DNA of 37,225 nucleotides from an uncultured Rhizobiaceae group bacterium (GCA_938044775.1 CALIOE010000065.1:1-37225); one strand, 5' to 3'. Shown: positions 1 through 10,101, counted from the stretch's first letter. The notes: a model not told the origin generated them from the letters alone. Translations and numbers: made by a program.

Positions 1-588
1 AACAGGGATGCCGCCATTGTAACAGACCAGCCGGGAACAACCCGGGACATCATCGAAGTCTCGCTCAATATCGGCGGACACCTCGTTGTTGTCTCTGATA
101 CGGCCGGGATCCGGGATGCGGCCGATGTCGTAGAACGGGAGGGCATCCGTCGTGCCTTTGCGGCTGCTGAGCAAGCTGACCTGGCGTTCTGGCTGCAGGC
201 AGCGGACAATGCAGCCGAAATGCCGGTGAATATGCAAGCTGTGGTGCTGAAATCAAAGGTCGATCTGGCCCCTTCCATCTCTGAAGACAGCCTGTCGGTT
301 TCGACACTTGCTCCAGGCGGACTGGATGTTTTTCTGGCGTTCCTTCGCTCAGAGCTTAAAAAACACACGCCGAAATCGGAGGAACCCGTGGCCACACGTC
401 ATCGCCACAGCCTTCTGCTGGCGGACGCATTGGTCGCTTTGAGGAAAGCCGATGATGCTGACAAACCACTCGAGTTGCGCTCAGAAGACCTGCGCCTTGC
501 CGCAGAATCTCTCGGCAGGCTGACCGGGCGGATCGATGTGGAAGATCTGTTGGATGTGATCTTCTCGGAATTTTGTATCGGCAAATGA
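1..588 (+). CDS. mnmE: tRNA modification GTPase MnmE (TrmE), C-terminal part, 5'-truncated
   Basis: With MnmG, MnmE makes the 5-carboxymethylaminomethyl group on U34 of certain tRNAs, in a GTP- and folate-dependent reaction in the cytoplasm. The frame is open from base 1 and gives 195 residues; the family has about 440, so the N-terminal folate domain and the G1 loop lie upstream. Visible motifs are the G2 region TDQPGTTRD, the G3 motif DTAGIR, a G4-like SKVD where NKxD is usual, and the C-terminal FCIGK that carries the family's conserved cysteine. The neighbouring mnmG encodes its partner. The TGA stop (586-588) is part of a parS-like palindrome. The identification is very secure. The altered G4 first residue is seen directly; its effect on guanine specificity is unknown. 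Confidence 0.97.
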   Translation, partial: NRDAAIVTDQPGTTRDIIEVSLNIGGHLVVVSDTAGIRDAADVVEREGIRRAFAAAEQADLAFWLQAADNAAEMPVNMQAVVLKSKVDLAPSISEDSLSVSTLAPGGLDVFLAFLRSELKKHTPKSEEPVATRHRHSLLLADALVALRKADDADKPLELRSEDLRLAAESLGRLTGRIDVEDLLDVIFSEFCIGK

Positions 589-601
589 TTCACGTGAAAC
601 A
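586..601. promoter_or_regulatory. parS-like centromere site 1
   Basis: The sequence TGATTCACGTGAAACA matches the widely conserved ParB target TGTTTCACGTGAAACA at 15 of 16 positions. The single mismatch (A at position 3) is the last base of the mnmE TGA stop codon, so stop codon and site overlap. ParB is encoded 3.6 kb downstream. Confidence 0.8.
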
Positions 602-628
602 CCAGAGGTCCGGACAAAGACTGCCCTG

Positions 629-644
629 GGTTTCACGTGAAACA
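629..644. promoter_or_regulatory. parS-like centromere site 2
   Basis: GGTTTCACGTGAAACA differs from the 16-base parS consensus only at its first base; the inner 14-base palindrome is perfect. It lies in the mnmE-mnmG gap, 43 bp centre to centre from site 1, which puts the two sites about four helical turns apart. Confidence 0.88.
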
Positions 645-730
645 GAATCGACCCGATTCAACATGAGTCTTTGACCAGTCGTCGGCTTGTGCCTATTAAG
701 CCTGAATAAGCAGAACACACGGTGTATTTC

Positions 731-2614
731 ATGTCAGCGGATGATGCATTTGACATTGTTGTAGTGGGTGGTGGCCACGCGGGCACGGAGGCTGCCGCTG
801 TTGCCGCGCGCATGGGCGCCAGGACGGCGCTCGTCACCCATTCCTTCTCGACCATTGGGACGCTTTCCTGCAACCCCGCTATCGGTGGACTTGGTAAGGG
901 TCATCTGGTGCGTGAAATCGATGCGCTGGATGGGCTTATGGCGCGCGTGGCAGATCAGTCCGGCATTCAGTTCCGGATGCTGAACAGTCGTAAGGGTCCT
1001 GCCGTCCGTGGGCCGAGAACCCAGTCTGATCGAAAACTCTATCTACAAGCCATGCAGCGCGAAATTTCGGCGATAGACAATCTCACCGTCCTTGAAGCGG
1101 AGGCGGCCGATGTTCTGCATGATGACAGGGCGGTTGTTGGTTTGAAGCTGGTCGATGGACGCCAGCTCAAATGTGCAGCGGTTGTTTTGACGACCGGAAC
1201 ATTCTTGCGGGGACTCATCCACATCGGAGAGAAAAAGATTCCGGCCGGTCGCATGGGCGAGAAGCCCTCCGTTTCTATGGCTAATACACTGGATAGGCTC
1301 GCCCTTCCCTTGGGACGGCTGAAAACCGGCACGCCGGCGCGGCTTGACGGCCGCACGATTGACTGGAATCGGGTCGAAATGCAGCCCGCCGACAATCCGC
1401 CGGTTCCGTTTTCGACACTGACACAGCGCATCTCGGTACCCCAAATTGAGTGCGGAATAACCCGCACAAACGCCGCCACCCATGCCATCGTTCGGGAGAA
1501 CGTGAATCGCTCGGCAATGTATTCCGGTCAGATCGAAGGCGTTGGCCCGCGCTACTGTCCCTCAATCGAAGACAAGATTGTCAAATTCGGCGAACGGGAC
1601 GGGCACCAGATATTTCTTGAACCAGAAGGGCTCGATGATCACACGGTTTATCCCAACGGAATCTCCACATCACTTCCGGAGGAGGTTCAGGCTGCGTTCA
1701 TTGCGACGATTCAGGGTCTTGAGCGGGCGTCAATTCTTCAGCCGGGCTATGCAATCGAATACGACTATGTGGATCCCCGCGCGCTCCACCCCACACTGGA
1801 AACCCGAGCCTTGTCGGGATTCTACCTGGCGGGCCAGATAAATGGAACGACAGGTTACGAGGAGGCGGGAGCGCAGGGACTGGTTGCCGGACTGAATGCC
1901 GCTCTGCAGGCCTCTGGCAGGGAACCATATGTCTTTAGCCGCACACAGTCCTACATCGGCGTAATGATCGATGACCTGGTCACGCGCGGCGTTTCAGAGC
2001 CCTATCGCATGTTTACCTCGCGGGCAGAGTATCGACTCAGTCTGCGGGCGGACAATGCCGACCAGCGGTTGACCGCAATCGGTGTTGAATTGGGCTGTGT
2101 TGGCCACCTCAGAAAGCGGGCTTTCGAGCAGAAGTGCGCTCAACTCGAGGATGCTCGCACTTTGTGTGACTCTGTAAGCCTGACGCCCAACGAGGCGCGA
2201 AAGGAGGGTCTGAATATCACGATGGATGGTGTCCGCCGCAGCGCGTATGACCTGATGACCCATAGTGATATCGATTTCACAGATATGGTGCGCATCTGGC
2301 CGCAGCTCGACCGGATCTCCGCGGACATTGCTCAGCAAATTCAGATAGATGCAGGATACTCGGTTTATTTGGAGCGACAGAAAGCCGATATTGACGCGGT
2401 TCTCAAGGATGAGGCGCGCGCGATACCTGCAGATTTTTCCTACGAAGACATCGCCGGACTTTCCAACGAGCTAAAGTCGAAGCTTGAAACCGTCCGGCCT
2501 CACTCAATTGGGCAGGCGGGCCGGGTCGATGGCATAACACCCGCCGCCCTCACCCTTCTTCTGGCGCATGTGAAGAAGCATGAGTTGGCAGTGATTAAAA
2601 GCAATGTTGCCTAG
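731..2614 (+). CDS. mnmG: tRNA uridine-5-carboxymethylaminomethyl(34) synthesis enzyme MnmG (GidA)
   Basis: FAD- and NADH-dependent partner of MnmE in wobble-uridine modification. The N-terminus carries the dinucleotide-binding motif [13 protein letters not shown] (about residues 9-21). The two family signatures are present: [19 protein letters not shown] near residue 48, and [16 protein letters not shown] near residue 370. The C-terminus ends in the helical region that contacts MnmE. The 627-residue length is normal for the family. I chose ATG at 731; a GTG at 722 would add three residues, and neither has a clear ribosome binding site. The gap before it holds two parS sites, and rsmG starts only 3 bases after its stop, so the two are probably co-transcribed. 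Confidence 0.97.
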   Translation: MSADDAFDIVVVGGGHAGTEAAAVAARMGARTALVTHSFSTIGTLSCNPAIGGLGKGHLVREIDALDGLMARVADQSGIQFRMLNSRKGPAVRGPRTQSDRKLYLQAMQREISAIDNLTVLEAEAADVLHDDRAVVGLKLVDGRQLKCAAVVLTTGTFLRGLIHIGEKKIPAGRMGEKPSVSMANTLDRLALPLGRLKTGTPARLDGRTIDWNRVEMQPADNPPVPFSTLTQRISVPQIECGITRTNAATHAIVRENVNRSAMYSGQIEGVGPRYCPSIEDKIVKFGERDGHQIFLEPEGLDDHTVYPNGISTSLPEEVQAAFIATIQGLERASILQPGYAIEYDYVDPRALHPTLETRALSGFYLAGQINGTTGYEEAGAQGLVAGLNAALQASGREPYVFSRTQSYIGVMIDDLVTRGVSEPYRMFTSRAEYRLSLRADNADQRLTAIGVELGCVGHLRKRAFEQKCAQLEDARTLCDSVSLTPNEARKEGLNITMDGVRRSAYDLMTHSDIDFTDMVRIWPQLDRISADIAQQIQIDAGYSVYLERQKADIDAVLKDEARAIPADFSYEDIAGLSNELKSKLETVRPHSIGQAGRVDGITPAALTLLLAHVKKHELAVIKSNVA

Positions 2615-2617
2615 GGA

Positions 2618-3277
2618 ATGAACGTCGGGGATTCTTCAAAAGGCCTGGCGCTACTCAACTCCATCGTCCCTGTTTCACGTGAAACAGAAGACCGGTTCTG
2701 TGTCTATCACGATGAACTTCTCAAGTGGCAGGCGAGAATGAATCTGGTCGCGCCATCAACACTTGACGAGGCCTGGGGCCGTCATTTCGCCGACAGTGCT
2801 CAATGCTTTGCCCTGACGCCGGGAGCCAAAAATTGGGTGGATCTGGGCAGTGGAGCCGGCTTTCCGGGGCTTGTCACTGCGATTCTGCTGGCGAACGGTG
2901 CGGGCGGCAGTGTTCATCTTGTCGAATCAAACGGCAAAAAGTGCGCGTTTCTCTCGCATGTGGTCCGTGCCTGCAACCTCAACACTTCCAATGTTACCGT
3001 TCAGATCCACAACGGCCGAATTGAGGACGTACTTTCCACATTGCCGCCTGCCGAGGTCCTCACTGCCCGGGCTCTGGCGTCTCTTGAGACGTTGTTTGCG
3101 TTGACATCCTGTCACCTGACCATGGGCGCAGTGGGTCTTTTTCCCAAAGGCCGTGGCCACGAATCAGAGATACTGACTGCCAGGCAGGGTTGGTCCTTCA
3201 AACACAAGAGTCACCCGAGTCGTTTTGGATCTGGATCTGCCATACTTGAAATACGCGATCTCGAGGAACAGGCCTGA
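2618..3277 (+). CDS. rsmG: 16S rRNA (guanine(527)-N7)-methyltransferase RsmG (GidB)
   Basis: SAM-dependent methyltransferase that makes m7G527 in the 530 loop of 16S rRNA. The protein has 219 residues, within the family range. The SAM-binding loop is WVDLGSGAGFPG at residues 73-84, followed by the acidic HLVESN strand. Its ATG lies 3 bases after the mnmG stop, and the mnmG tail carries GGGA immediately upstream as a possible ribosome site. Codons 19-23 (VSRET) are written by a perfect parS 16-mer, so this stretch has both a coding and a centromere role. A 92-bp gap separates it from parA. Confidence 0.96.
   Translation: MNVGDSSKGLALLNSIVPVSRETEDRFCVYHDELLKWQARMNLVAPSTLDEAWGRHFADSAQCFALTPGAKNWVDLGSGAGFPGLVTAILLANGAGGSVHLVESNGKKCAFLSHVVRACNLNTSNVTVQIHNGRIEDVLSTLPPAEVLTARALASLETLFALTSCHLTMGAVGLFPKGRGHESEILTARQGWSFKHKSHPSRFGSGSAILEIRDLEEQA
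2671..2686. promoter_or_regulatory. parS centromere site 3, perfect, inside rsmG
   Basis: TGTTTCACGTGAAACA is a perfect 16/16 match to the consensus ParB-binding palindrome. It lies inside the rsmG reading frame, where it encodes V-S-R-E-T. parA starts 0.7 kb downstream. Confidence 0.95.
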
Positions 3278-3369
3278 AAAAGTCCTCTATTCCTGCAATT
3301 TCCGGTTTCAGTTGAGTCCGTAACGTCCTACTTATCCAGCAATCAAACACGCATGCCAATCAACCGAAT

Positions 3370-4197
3370 ATGAGCATCAATATGAACATGCGGCCGCGGG
3401 TCATTGCGATGGCCAACCAGAAAGGTGGCGTGGGCAAAACCACCACGGCCATCAACCTGGCCACAGCGCTCGCGGCAATCGGCGAAGAAGTGCTGCTGGT
3501 TGATCTCGATCCACAAGGCAATGCCAGCACAGGTCTGGGCATTGAAGCGGAAGAACGTGAAAACTCGACTTACGATCTGCTGGTCGGCGAAAAAAGCCTT
3601 CAAGAGGTAGCGCAACAAAGCGTTGTGCCGCGTCTGCACGTCGCGCCGTCAACGCTGGATTTGCTCGGTCTGGAAATGGAGATTGCGGGTGATTCAGATC
3701 GTACATATCGGCTGAAAAAAGCGTTTGCGTCTCATCTGGGACGTGCGCCGGACTATACATATATACTCATTGATTGCCCGCCCTCCCTGAATTTGCTGAC
3801 GCTCAACGCTCTGGCTGCATCTGATTCAGTGCTGGTGCCGCTGCAGACCGAGTTTTTTGCCCTGGAGGGGCTCAGCCAGCTGATTAAAACTGTTGAACAG
3901 GTGCGCGCGAGCATAAACAACGAGCTCTCCATTCAAGGCATCATTCTGACGATGTTTGACAAACGTAATAATTTGGCAAGCCAGGTGGTAAATGATGCCC
4001 GCGAAACGCTCGGTGACCTGGTTTACCAAACTGTAATCCCCCGAAATGTTCGCATTTCGGAGGCACCTTCGTTTGGCAAGCCGGTGTTGTTGTATGATAT
4101 TAAGTGCGCAGGCAGTCAGGCCTATCTCAAGCTGGCATCTGAGCTGATACAGCGCGAGAAGGCGTTGATCCGAAACAAGCAAACATCTGGTGTTTGA
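3370..4197 (+). CDS. parA: Chromosome-partitioning ATPase ParA (Soj family)
   Basis: Deviant Walker-type ATPase that drives segregation of ParB-parS complexes over the nucleoid. It has 275 residues. The deviant Walker A motif KGGVGKTT is at residues 18-25; VLLVDLDPQGNAST follows, and the Walker B-like segment YILIDCPPSLN is near residue 135. The start at 3370 (MSINMNMRP) could instead be either of the two in-frame ATG codons just downstream, as no clear Shine-Dalgarno sequence decides between them. parB begins 29 bases after the stop. Three parS sites within 2.8 kb upstream support a chromosomal rather than plasmid system. Confidence 0.97.
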   Translation: MSINMNMRPRVIAMANQKGGVGKTTTAINLATALAAIGEEVLLVDLDPQGNASTGLGIEAEERENSTYDLLVGEKSLQEVAQQSVVPRLHVAPSTLDLLGLEMEIAGDSDRTYRLKKAFASHLGRAPDYTYILIDCPPSLNLLTLNALAASDSVLVPLQTEFFALEGLSQLIKTVEQVRASINNELSIQGIILTMFDKRNNLASQVVNDARETLGDLVYQTVIPRNVRISEAPSFGKPVLLYDIKCAGSQAYLKLASELIQREKALIRNKQTSGV

Positions 4198-4226
4198 TTT
4201 GCTGCCAACCAAACAGGGGACGCCTC

Positions 4227-5135
4227 ATGGCTGAAGAAAAGACGAACAAGAGGCTGGGTCGTGGTCTTGCCGCGCTGATCGGAGAAATGGACAAACCCGT
4301 CGTTCAATCGACCGCAGAGGAGGTTTTTCCTGAAATCGTTGAGCCGCTGGCCTCCGACGGCGTGGTTCCCATTGAGTCCGTATACGCCAATCCAAACAAT
4401 CCGCGCCGTGATTTCAAGCCAGAGGAGTTGCAAGACCTCGCCAATTCCATTGCCGAGCACGGAATTGTTCAGCCCATTCTCGTCCGGTCCGGCTCCGACG
4501 GTCGTTGGGAAATCATCGCCGGTGAACGACGCTGGCGAGCCGCCCAGAAGGCCGGCTTGCATGATGTTCCAATCGTTGTTCGAGAAGTCGATGACCGGCA
4601 GGCCCTGGAACTGGCCATAATCGAAAACGTACAGCGCGCAGATCTCAATCCGGTTGAAGAAGCGCTTGGCTACCAGCAATTGATTGACGAACACGATTAC
4701 AAGCAAGCTGATCTGGGAAAGGTCATCGGCAAGAGCCGCAGCCACGTTGCCAATACTTTGCGGTTGCTGAAGCTCCCGGAGAGTGTGCGACAAATGCTCA
4801 CGTCCGGTGCGTTGTCTCCAGGGCATGCGCGGACACTGGTCACACTGGACAATCCTGATTCGGTTGCGAAACGAATTGTGGCAGAGGGATTGTCGGTACG
4901 TCAGGCAGAGGCGCTGGCCAACAGCGGTGCTGATGCAAGCACATCGAAGAAGCATTCCAGGTCTGTGAACGAAAAGGATGCCGATACCAGGGCTCTTGAA
5001 AAACGTTTGGGCGACGCTCTCGGGATGGCCGTGTCCGTTGATAATAAGGCACGGGGCGGACGCGTTGTCGTCAAGTACAAATCGCTGGAACAGCTTGACG
5101 ATATAATCGCACGGCTCGAATCGACACCGTCCTAG
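4227..5135 (+). CDS. parB: Chromosome-partitioning protein ParB (parS-binding CTPase)
   Basis: CTP-dependent DNA clamp that loads at parS. The protein has 302 residues. It shows the N-terminal RLGRGLAALIGEMD segment (ParA-stimulating region, residues 9-22), the CTP-binding motifs GERRWRA (99-105) and ENVQRADLNP, a helix-turn-helix around ADLGKVIGKSRSHVANTLRL, and a C-terminal dimerisation region. I chose ATG at 4227 because AGGGGA lies 7 bases upstream; an upstream in-frame ATG at 4194 overlaps parA and lacks family homology. The stop codon shares the sequence CTAG with the stop of the convergent holA. Confidence 0.97.
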   Translation: MAEEKTNKRLGRGLAALIGEMDKPVVQSTAEEVFPEIVEPLASDGVVPIESVYANPNNPRRDFKPEELQDLANSIAEHGIVQPILVRSGSDGRWEIIAGERRWRAAQKAGLHDVPIVVREVDDRQALELAIIENVQRADLNPVEEALGYQQLIDEHDYKQADLGKVIGKSRSHVANTLRLLKLPESVRQMLTSGALSPGHARTLVTLDNPDSVAKRIVAEGLSVRQAEALANSGADASTSKKHSRSVNEKDADTRALEKRLGDALGMAVSVDNKARGGRVVVKYKSLEQLDDIIARLESTPS

Positions 5136-6166
5136 CGCGCCAGGTGTCTGGCCTCTATTGCGATGGCCAGAAGAGTTGTCGAGGTTAGCTCCACAGACAG
5201 AGCTGCGTTCGACCTGCTTTCAAGAGAGACCCGGTCCAGACGTTGCAACATCCGTTCGAGCGCTTCCTTACGCCAGATGGAAACCGATCGCGTGACCGCG
5301 GTCTTGCGTTGGAAGTTGACGGGCGGTCTCATGCGGGCGACAGCCTCCTGAGCGCTGCCGGACCGATCCATGGAACAGCGGGCCAGGTGGAGGGCCTGAA
5401 AGTGGCGCTGTGCCGCACTGACAACCTGGAATACCGCGGTTCCTCTCGCCACCAACCGCTTGAACGTATGTTCCATGGCTGCGATGTCACCTGTACATGC
5501 TGCGTCGATGACGGTGTCCACCGCAAGCGAAGAAGCATCGCCGACTATCGCTTCTATGTCGGAAACAGAAACCGTCGCCTGGCCGTTGGCATAAAGACAG
5601 AGCTTTTGAACCTCGCCACGAGATGCCAGTCGATCGCTTCCGAGCAGGTTTACCAGCATCTGCCTCGCCTCCGGCTCAATCGAGAGCCCCGACAAACTCA
5701 GTTCTTCATCGATGATAGCGTTTATGGACCGCGCCTGGTCCTGATAGCACGGCAAGGCAACGGCGCCCGGGCTTTTTTCGATTCGGCTCCGCAACGGTGA
5801 TGACTTTTTAAGGTCTTTCGCTTCAATGATGATCAGTGAATCAGCAGGAGGATTCGCTAAAACCGGTTCCAGCGCCTTGGACAGGTTCTTTTGAGTGCTG
5901 CCTCTGATCCAGATCAGGCGGGGACCGCCAAACATCGAGACGGTGAAGGCTTCGTCAGCGATGCGCGAGGAATCAGAAGCGGCGTCATCGGCATCCAGCT
6001 TAATGGTTGAGAACGGATCATCGAGATCCGCACCACTTGCTGCGGCCATTTTTCCGGCAGTTTCAGAAACGAGGCCGATATCGGGCCCGTAGATCAGAAT
6101 GGTCCGGTGTTTTGGGTCTGGCTTTGAAACGTAGCGTCCGACTTCATGCGCCTTTACCTGAGCCAT
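5132..6166 (-). CDS. holA: DNA polymerase III subunit delta (HolA)
   Basis: The delta subunit of the clamp loader opens the beta clamp in replication. The 344-residue length fits the family. The N-terminus has the characteristic ILIYGPDIGLVSE strand-loop where other AAA+ members carry a Walker A; delta subunits lack a functional P-loop. A conserved LIIIEAKDLKKSSPLRSRIE stretch follows near residue 110. It is the last gene of the leuS-lptE-holA operon, starting 15 bases after the lptE stop. It overlaps convergent parB by four bases (CTAG, read as TAG on both strands). The assignment rests on sequence features and on this operon order being standard in the Hyphomicrobiales. Confidence 0.92.
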   Translation of the reverse strand: MAQVKAHEVGRYVSKPDPKHRTILIYGPDIGLVSETAGKMAAASGADLDDPFSTIKLDADDAASDSSRIADEAFTVSMFGGPRLIWIRGSTQKNLSKALEPVLANPPADSLIIIEAKDLKKSSPLRSRIEKSPGAVALPCYQDQARSINAIIDEELSLSGLSIEPEARQMLVNLLGSDRLASRGEVQKLCLYANGQATVSVSDIEAIVGDASSLAVDTVIDAACTGDIAAMEHTFKRLVARGTAVFQVVSAAQRHFQALHLARCSMDRSGSAQEAVARMRPPVNFQRKTAVTRSVSIWRKEALERMLQRLDRVSLESRSNAALSVELTSTTLLAIAIEARHLAR

Positions 6167-6181
6167 AGGGATTCGGAACCG

Positions 6182-6733
6182 TTACAATCCTGCGACTGTC
6201 GAAGCCAGGCTGAGATATATCTGCTCGGCAACCTGTTTGGCTGCGCGGTTTTCGGCGTCGCGCTCAGCCCGTTCGTTGGCGAAACTCTGCGGGGTCCGGT
6301 CGTAGGAAGCGAGAGCATTGCGTTTTCCGCTCGAGACTGTTGCACCGCTTTCCTTGTCGACCAGGGCATATCCGGCAAAGACCCGCACCTGCGCCGCCGT
6401 CGGCTCATTGGTGTTTTGCTCGACCGCGAGCTTTTGGTTAACCGTGGTTACCGTAAGGTTAACGCGGTATTGACCACCCGCAGGCTCGCGGCCACCGTTC
6501 AACGCAAAAAGCAGGGCGTTTCTGACCTGTTGGCCGGTTCGTGTCTTAACGTCGTTAACGGTGATGGAGGCGAGAACATCCCGCGTCGATGTGCTGACAT
6601 TCCCTGTAGCCAGGGAAGAATCGGTGCGTGAGGCATTCAGCGGTTCGACAGTGCATGCAGAAAGCAACAACACAGCTGAAATGCCCGATACTGCCAGAAG
6701 GGCGGAGCGCACAAGAGGCCTAGATGACCACAT
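6182..6733 (-). CDS. lptE: LPS-assembly lipoprotein LptE-like
   Basis: LptE plugs the LptD barrel and helps insert lipopolysaccharide into the outer membrane. The protein has 183 residues with a lipoprotein signal: basic start, hydrophobic stretch, and lipobox LLSAC with the acylated cysteine near residue 27. The mature part includes the repeated-strand region [18 protein letters not shown] and an alpha-helical C-terminus, as expected for this small alpha/beta fold. Its start overlaps the leuS stop by 14 bases, which suggests translational coupling. Sequence conservation in LptE is low, so the position between leuS and holA contributes much of the confidence. Confidence 0.85.
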   Translation of the reverse strand: MWSSRPLVRSALLAVSGISAVLLLSACTVEPLNASRTDSSLATGNVSTSTRDVLASITVNDVKTRTGQQVRNALLFALNGGREPAGGQYRVNLTVTTVNQKLAVEQNTNEPTAAQVRVFAGYALVDKESGATVSSGKRNALASYDRTPQSFANERAERDAENRAAKQVAEQIYLSLASTVAGL

Positions 6734-9314
6734 TTATTATTCTCCCAGGCACAACAATAACCTTTTTGGGTTCCTTACCAGAAAGTGCGGCTTGCACAAA
6801 GGCTTCGGCAAGAACGGCGGCTTCTGCTGCCTCCTTGGAACTATCCTTGGCCAGCGTTATCTCGCCCTTTTTCTTGCCGTTAATCTGAACCGGCATGGTG
6901 ATTTCCAGATCGACCAGGAGATCGGTCTGAATGCGGGGCCATGGTGAAGCGCTGACCATCGAGTCATTGCCAAGCATTGCCCAGCACTCCTCGGCAAGGT
7001 GTGGCATCATGGGGGCCACCATCTGTATGCATATCGAGATTGCCTCTATCAATACGGCGTGTGAAACGTCGCCCTTTTTTGCCGCCTGATCGATTGCATT
7101 AACCAGTGTGTATATCTGTGCAACTGCCGAGTTGTAACGCAAGCCGGGGATCATCCCGTCAACATTCGCCAGAGTGCGATGAGTCAATCTGCGCAGTGCA
7201 AGGTCGGAATCGGGTGCACCGACAACTTCACCGGACCCTGCGATATTGTTTACCAGCCGCCAGAGACGCTGAACGAAACGGTGAGCACCCTCCACGCCCG
7301 CCTCTGTCCAGATGACATCCCGATCGGGGGGCGAGTCAGAAAGCACGAACCAGCGGGCCGTATCGGCGCCATAGGTCTCAATTATGTCATCGGGGTCAAC
7401 GGTGTTTCTTTTTGACTTGGACATCTTTTCGATGCCGCCGATCTCAACCTCTTCATCGCTGTCGAGACGGAAGGCCCGCCGCCCGTTTTGCCCGTCTTCA
7501 ACTCTCAGTTCTGCTGGCTGCAACCAGCTGCCATCTGCGGCTCGATAGGTTTCGTGAACGACCATGCCCTGGGTGAACAGACCCTTGAACGGTTCCTGCA
7601 CGTCCATGTGGCCGGTGATGCTCATTGCCCTGGCGAAGAACCGGGAATAGAGCAGGTGCAAAATGGCGTGCTCGATACCGCCGATATACTGGTCGACCGG
7701 AAGCCAGCGATTTGTCGCCTTTGGGTTAGTCGGCGTGGCAGCGGTGGGGTCTGCAAACCGCGCGAAATACCATGACGAATCCACGAATGTGTCCATCGTA
7801 TCAGTTTCACGGCTTGCAGCCTTGCCGCAGGAAGGGCAGGGAACGCTCCGCCATGTGGGGTGTCGGTCGAGCGGGTTTCCTGGTTTGTCGAACGTGATGT
7901 CATCCGGCAGAACTACGGGCAAATTCTCCTGCTTTTCGGGGACAACACCGCATGCACTGCAATGCACAACCGGAATCGGGCAACCCCAATAGCGTTGGCG
8001 TGAAACTCCCCAGTCCCGCAGCTTGTAGTTCGTTTCTGCAACAGCCATCGGTGAGCCGCCAAGCCGGGCATCGGCAAGTTTAGCAATGGCTGCTTCGATG
8101 GCTTCTTCTTTCGCCATACCGTTCATGAAGCCAGAGCCGACCATAACTCCCTCACCCAGATAGGCTTCATTCTGGACCGGGAAGGGCTGGTCCGGTGAAC
8201 CTGGATCGGCCAGAACGGATGTGACCTCGAGGCCGTACTTGCGGGCAAATTCAAGGTCGCGCTGGTCATGAGCAGCGCACCCGAATATTGCACCTGTGCC
8301 GTATCCCATCAGGATGAAATTGGCGATGTAGACTGGTAATTCTTTGCCTTCGATGAACGGATGCGCAACGGTGAGCCCTGTATCAAAACCCTTCTTTTCG
8401 GCGGTTTCGATGGCGGCAACGGAGGTGCCGATCTTCTGGCAATCTTCAATAAAAGCCTGAATGTCGGGGTTGGTCCTGGCCAGTTCAAGCGATACCGGAT
8501 GTTCTGCCGCCAGCCCCATAAAACCGGCACCGTACAGCGTATCAGGGCGGGTTGAAAAAGCTTCGATTTCTGTCGCGGTCGTGCCGGCAGATTTTACCAG
8601 CGGAAAGCGGATGCGAGCCCCTCGTGAGCGACCTATCCAGTTGGCCTGCATGGTTTTGACCTTGGCAGGCCACTGGTCGAGGTTTTCGAGGCTCTCCAGC
8701 AGTTCGTCGGAATAGTCGGAAATCTTGAAGAACCACTGGGTCAGTTCGCGTTGCTCTACCAGGGCATCAGACCGCCAGCCGCGGCCGTCTATGACCTGCT
8801 CGTTTGCCAGCACGGTCATGTCCACGGGGTCCCAGTTGACCTTGGCGTTTTTGCGGTACGCGAGGCCTGCCTCAAGAAAATCGAGAAACAGTTTCTGCTG
8901 CTGGGCGTAATAGTCTACATCGCAGGTGGCGAATTCCCGGGTCCAGTCGATCGACAGGCCCATGCTTTTCAACTGGGTGCGCATTGCCGCGATGTTGTCG
9001 TAGGTCCATCCTTTAGGATGGGTCTTGTTTTTCATCGCCGCGTTTTCGGCCGGCATGCCAAAGGCGTCCCACCCCATCGGATGCAACACTTCAAAGCCCT
9101 TGGCCCGTTTGTAGCGGGCGATCACATCCCCCATCGCATAGTTGCGCACATGCCCCATATGAACGCGCCCGGACGGATAGGGGAACATCTCGAGGACGTA
9201 GTAGGTCTCTCGATCCACCTCGGGGTTGGTCCGGGTTTCAAACAGCTTTGCATCGTCCCAGATGCGCTGCCATTTCTCCTCATTTGCCTTAGCGTTGTAG
9301 CGCTCGCTTGCCAT
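6720..9314 (-). CDS. leuS: Leucine--tRNA ligase
   Basis: Class I aminoacyl-tRNA synthetase that charges tRNA-Leu. The 864-residue length is typical. The HIGH motif appears as HMGH at residues 52-55 inside [14 protein letters not shown], and the KMSKS motif as KMSKSKRN, roughly three quarters of the way through. Between them lies the editing (CP1) domain with the conserved TRPDTLYG segment. The frame extends 57 codons further upstream, but homology begins at [15 protein letters not shown], so ATG at 9314 was chosen. It is the first gene of the leuS-lptE-holA operon and is divergent from the YggS-type gene across about 100 bp. Confidence 0.98.
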   Translation of the reverse strand: MASERYNAKANEEKWQRIWDDAKLFETRTNPEVDRETYYVLEMFPYPSGRVHMGHVRNYAMGDVIARYKRAKGFEVLHPMGWDAFGMPAENAAMKNKTHPKGWTYDNIAAMRTQLKSMGLSIDWTREFATCDVDYYAQQQKLFLDFLEAGLAYRKNAKVNWDPVDMTVLANEQVIDGRGWRSDALVEQRELTQWFFKISDYSDELLESLENLDQWPAKVKTMQANWIGRSRGARIRFPLVKSAGTTATEIEAFSTRPDTLYGAGFMGLAAEHPVSLELARTNPDIQAFIEDCQKIGTSVAAIETAEKKGFDTGLTVAHPFIEGKELPVYIANFILMGYGTGAIFGCAAHDQRDLEFARKYGLEVTSVLADPGSPDQPFPVQNEAYLGEGVMVGSGFMNGMAKEEAIEAAIAKLADARLGGSPMAVAETNYKLRDWGVSRQRYWGCPIPVVHCSACGVVPEKQENLPVVLPDDITFDKPGNPLDRHPTWRSVPCPSCGKAASRETDTMDTFVDSSWYFARFADPTAATPTNPKATNRWLPVDQYIGGIEHAILHLLYSRFFARAMSITGHMDVQEPFKGLFTQGMVVHETYRAADGSWLQPAELRVEDGQNGRRAFRLDSDEEVEIGGIEKMSKSKRNTVDPDDIIETYGADTARWFVLSDSPPDRDVIWTEAGVEGAHRFVQRLWRLVNNIAGSGEVVGAPDSDLALRRLTHRTLANVDGMIPGLRYNSAVAQIYTLVNAIDQAAKKGDVSHAVLIEAISICIQMVAPMMPHLAEECWAMLGNDSMVSASPWPRIQTDLLVDLEITMPVQINGKKKGEITLAKDSSKEAAEAAVLAEAFVQAALSGKEPKKVIVVPGRIINVVI

Positions 9315-9415
9315 TGGGGTTTTCTTCGTTGAAAACAGAAATCTTGCTGGCGCTAGTGACCCCAAAATGCGGGGCAGGTCAACAGGCCGTGAGCCTTTGA
9401 AATCTGGGAGAGTGA

Positions 9416-10081
9416 GTGTTGGACGCTCAAAGCAGACTTGCCGAAGTAAAAGCTGCAGTCGCGGCCAGTGCGAAATCGGCCGCACGTGCTCCCGGCGGCG
9501 TCACGCTAATTGCCGTTTCCAAGACGTTTTCTGCAGATGAAATCCGCCCGGTACTGGAAGCCGGACAGCGGACTTTTGGTGAAAACCGCGTGCAGGAGAG
9601 CGAAGGAAAATGGCCGGCTCTGCGCCAGGAGTTTCCTGAGGTTGAGCTTCATCTCATCGGCCCGCTGCAGTCCAACAAGACGGCCGACGCAGTTGCTCTG
9701 TTCGATGTCATTCATACTGTGGATCGGGAAAAGCTGGCGAAGGCCCTGGCCAGAGAAATGGCCAGTCAGGGCCGAAAACCGGGCCTTTTTGTGCAAGTGA
9801 ATACAGGTGGAGAAGACCAGAAGGCCGGCGTTGCACCAAAGGAGGCGGTGGCTTTTGTGAAACGCTGCCGCGAGGTTCATGGTTTGACCATTGATGGTCT
9901 CATGTGCATTCCGCCTTTTGACGAAAACCCGGGGCCACATTTTGCGCTGTTGCGCAAGCTCGCCGGGGAAGCGGGCGTTGAAAAGCTGTCCATGGGTATG
10001 TCGGGTGACTTCGAGACAGCGATTGCTCTGGGTGCAACCCATGTCAGGGTCGGCAGTGCCATTTTTGGCGCCCGGGGCTGA
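9416..10081 (+). CDS. YggS/PLPBP family pyridoxal-phosphate homeostasis protein
   Basis: Single-domain fold-type III PLP-binding protein that maintains vitamin B6 balance; no enzyme activity is established for the family. The protein has 221 residues. The PLP-binding lysine is in LIAVSKTF (near residue 36), followed by [18 protein letters not shown], and the C-terminal [20 protein letters not shown] phosphate-binding region. The start is GTG at 9416, five bases after GGGAG; a TTG one codon later is possible. Expression probably comes from the 101-bp gap shared with leuS. Confidence 0.95.
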   Translation: MLDAQSRLAEVKAAVAASAKSAARAPGGVTLIAVSKTFSADEIRPVLEAGQRTFGENRVQESEGKWPALRQEFPEVELHLIGPLQSNKTADAVALFDVIHTVDREKLAKALAREMASQGRKPGLFVQVNTGGEDQKAGVAPKEAVAFVKRCREVHGLTIDGLMCIPPFDENPGPHFALLRKLAGEAGVEKLSMGMSGDFETAIALGATHVRVGSAIFGARG

Positions 10082-10101
10082 ATGCCGGAACGCTCCCCTG
10101 T

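Noticed and set aside
3331-3345. DnaA-box-like CTTATCCAGCA before parA
   Set aside because: It matches the TTATCCACA consensus at only 7 of 9 bases and stands alone, with no cluster or AT-rich unwinding region, so there is no support for an origin here.
4122-4955. 277-codon minus-strand frame opposite parA and parB
   Set aside because: It is antisense to parB, which has all expected motifs, and has no ribosome site or family similarity.
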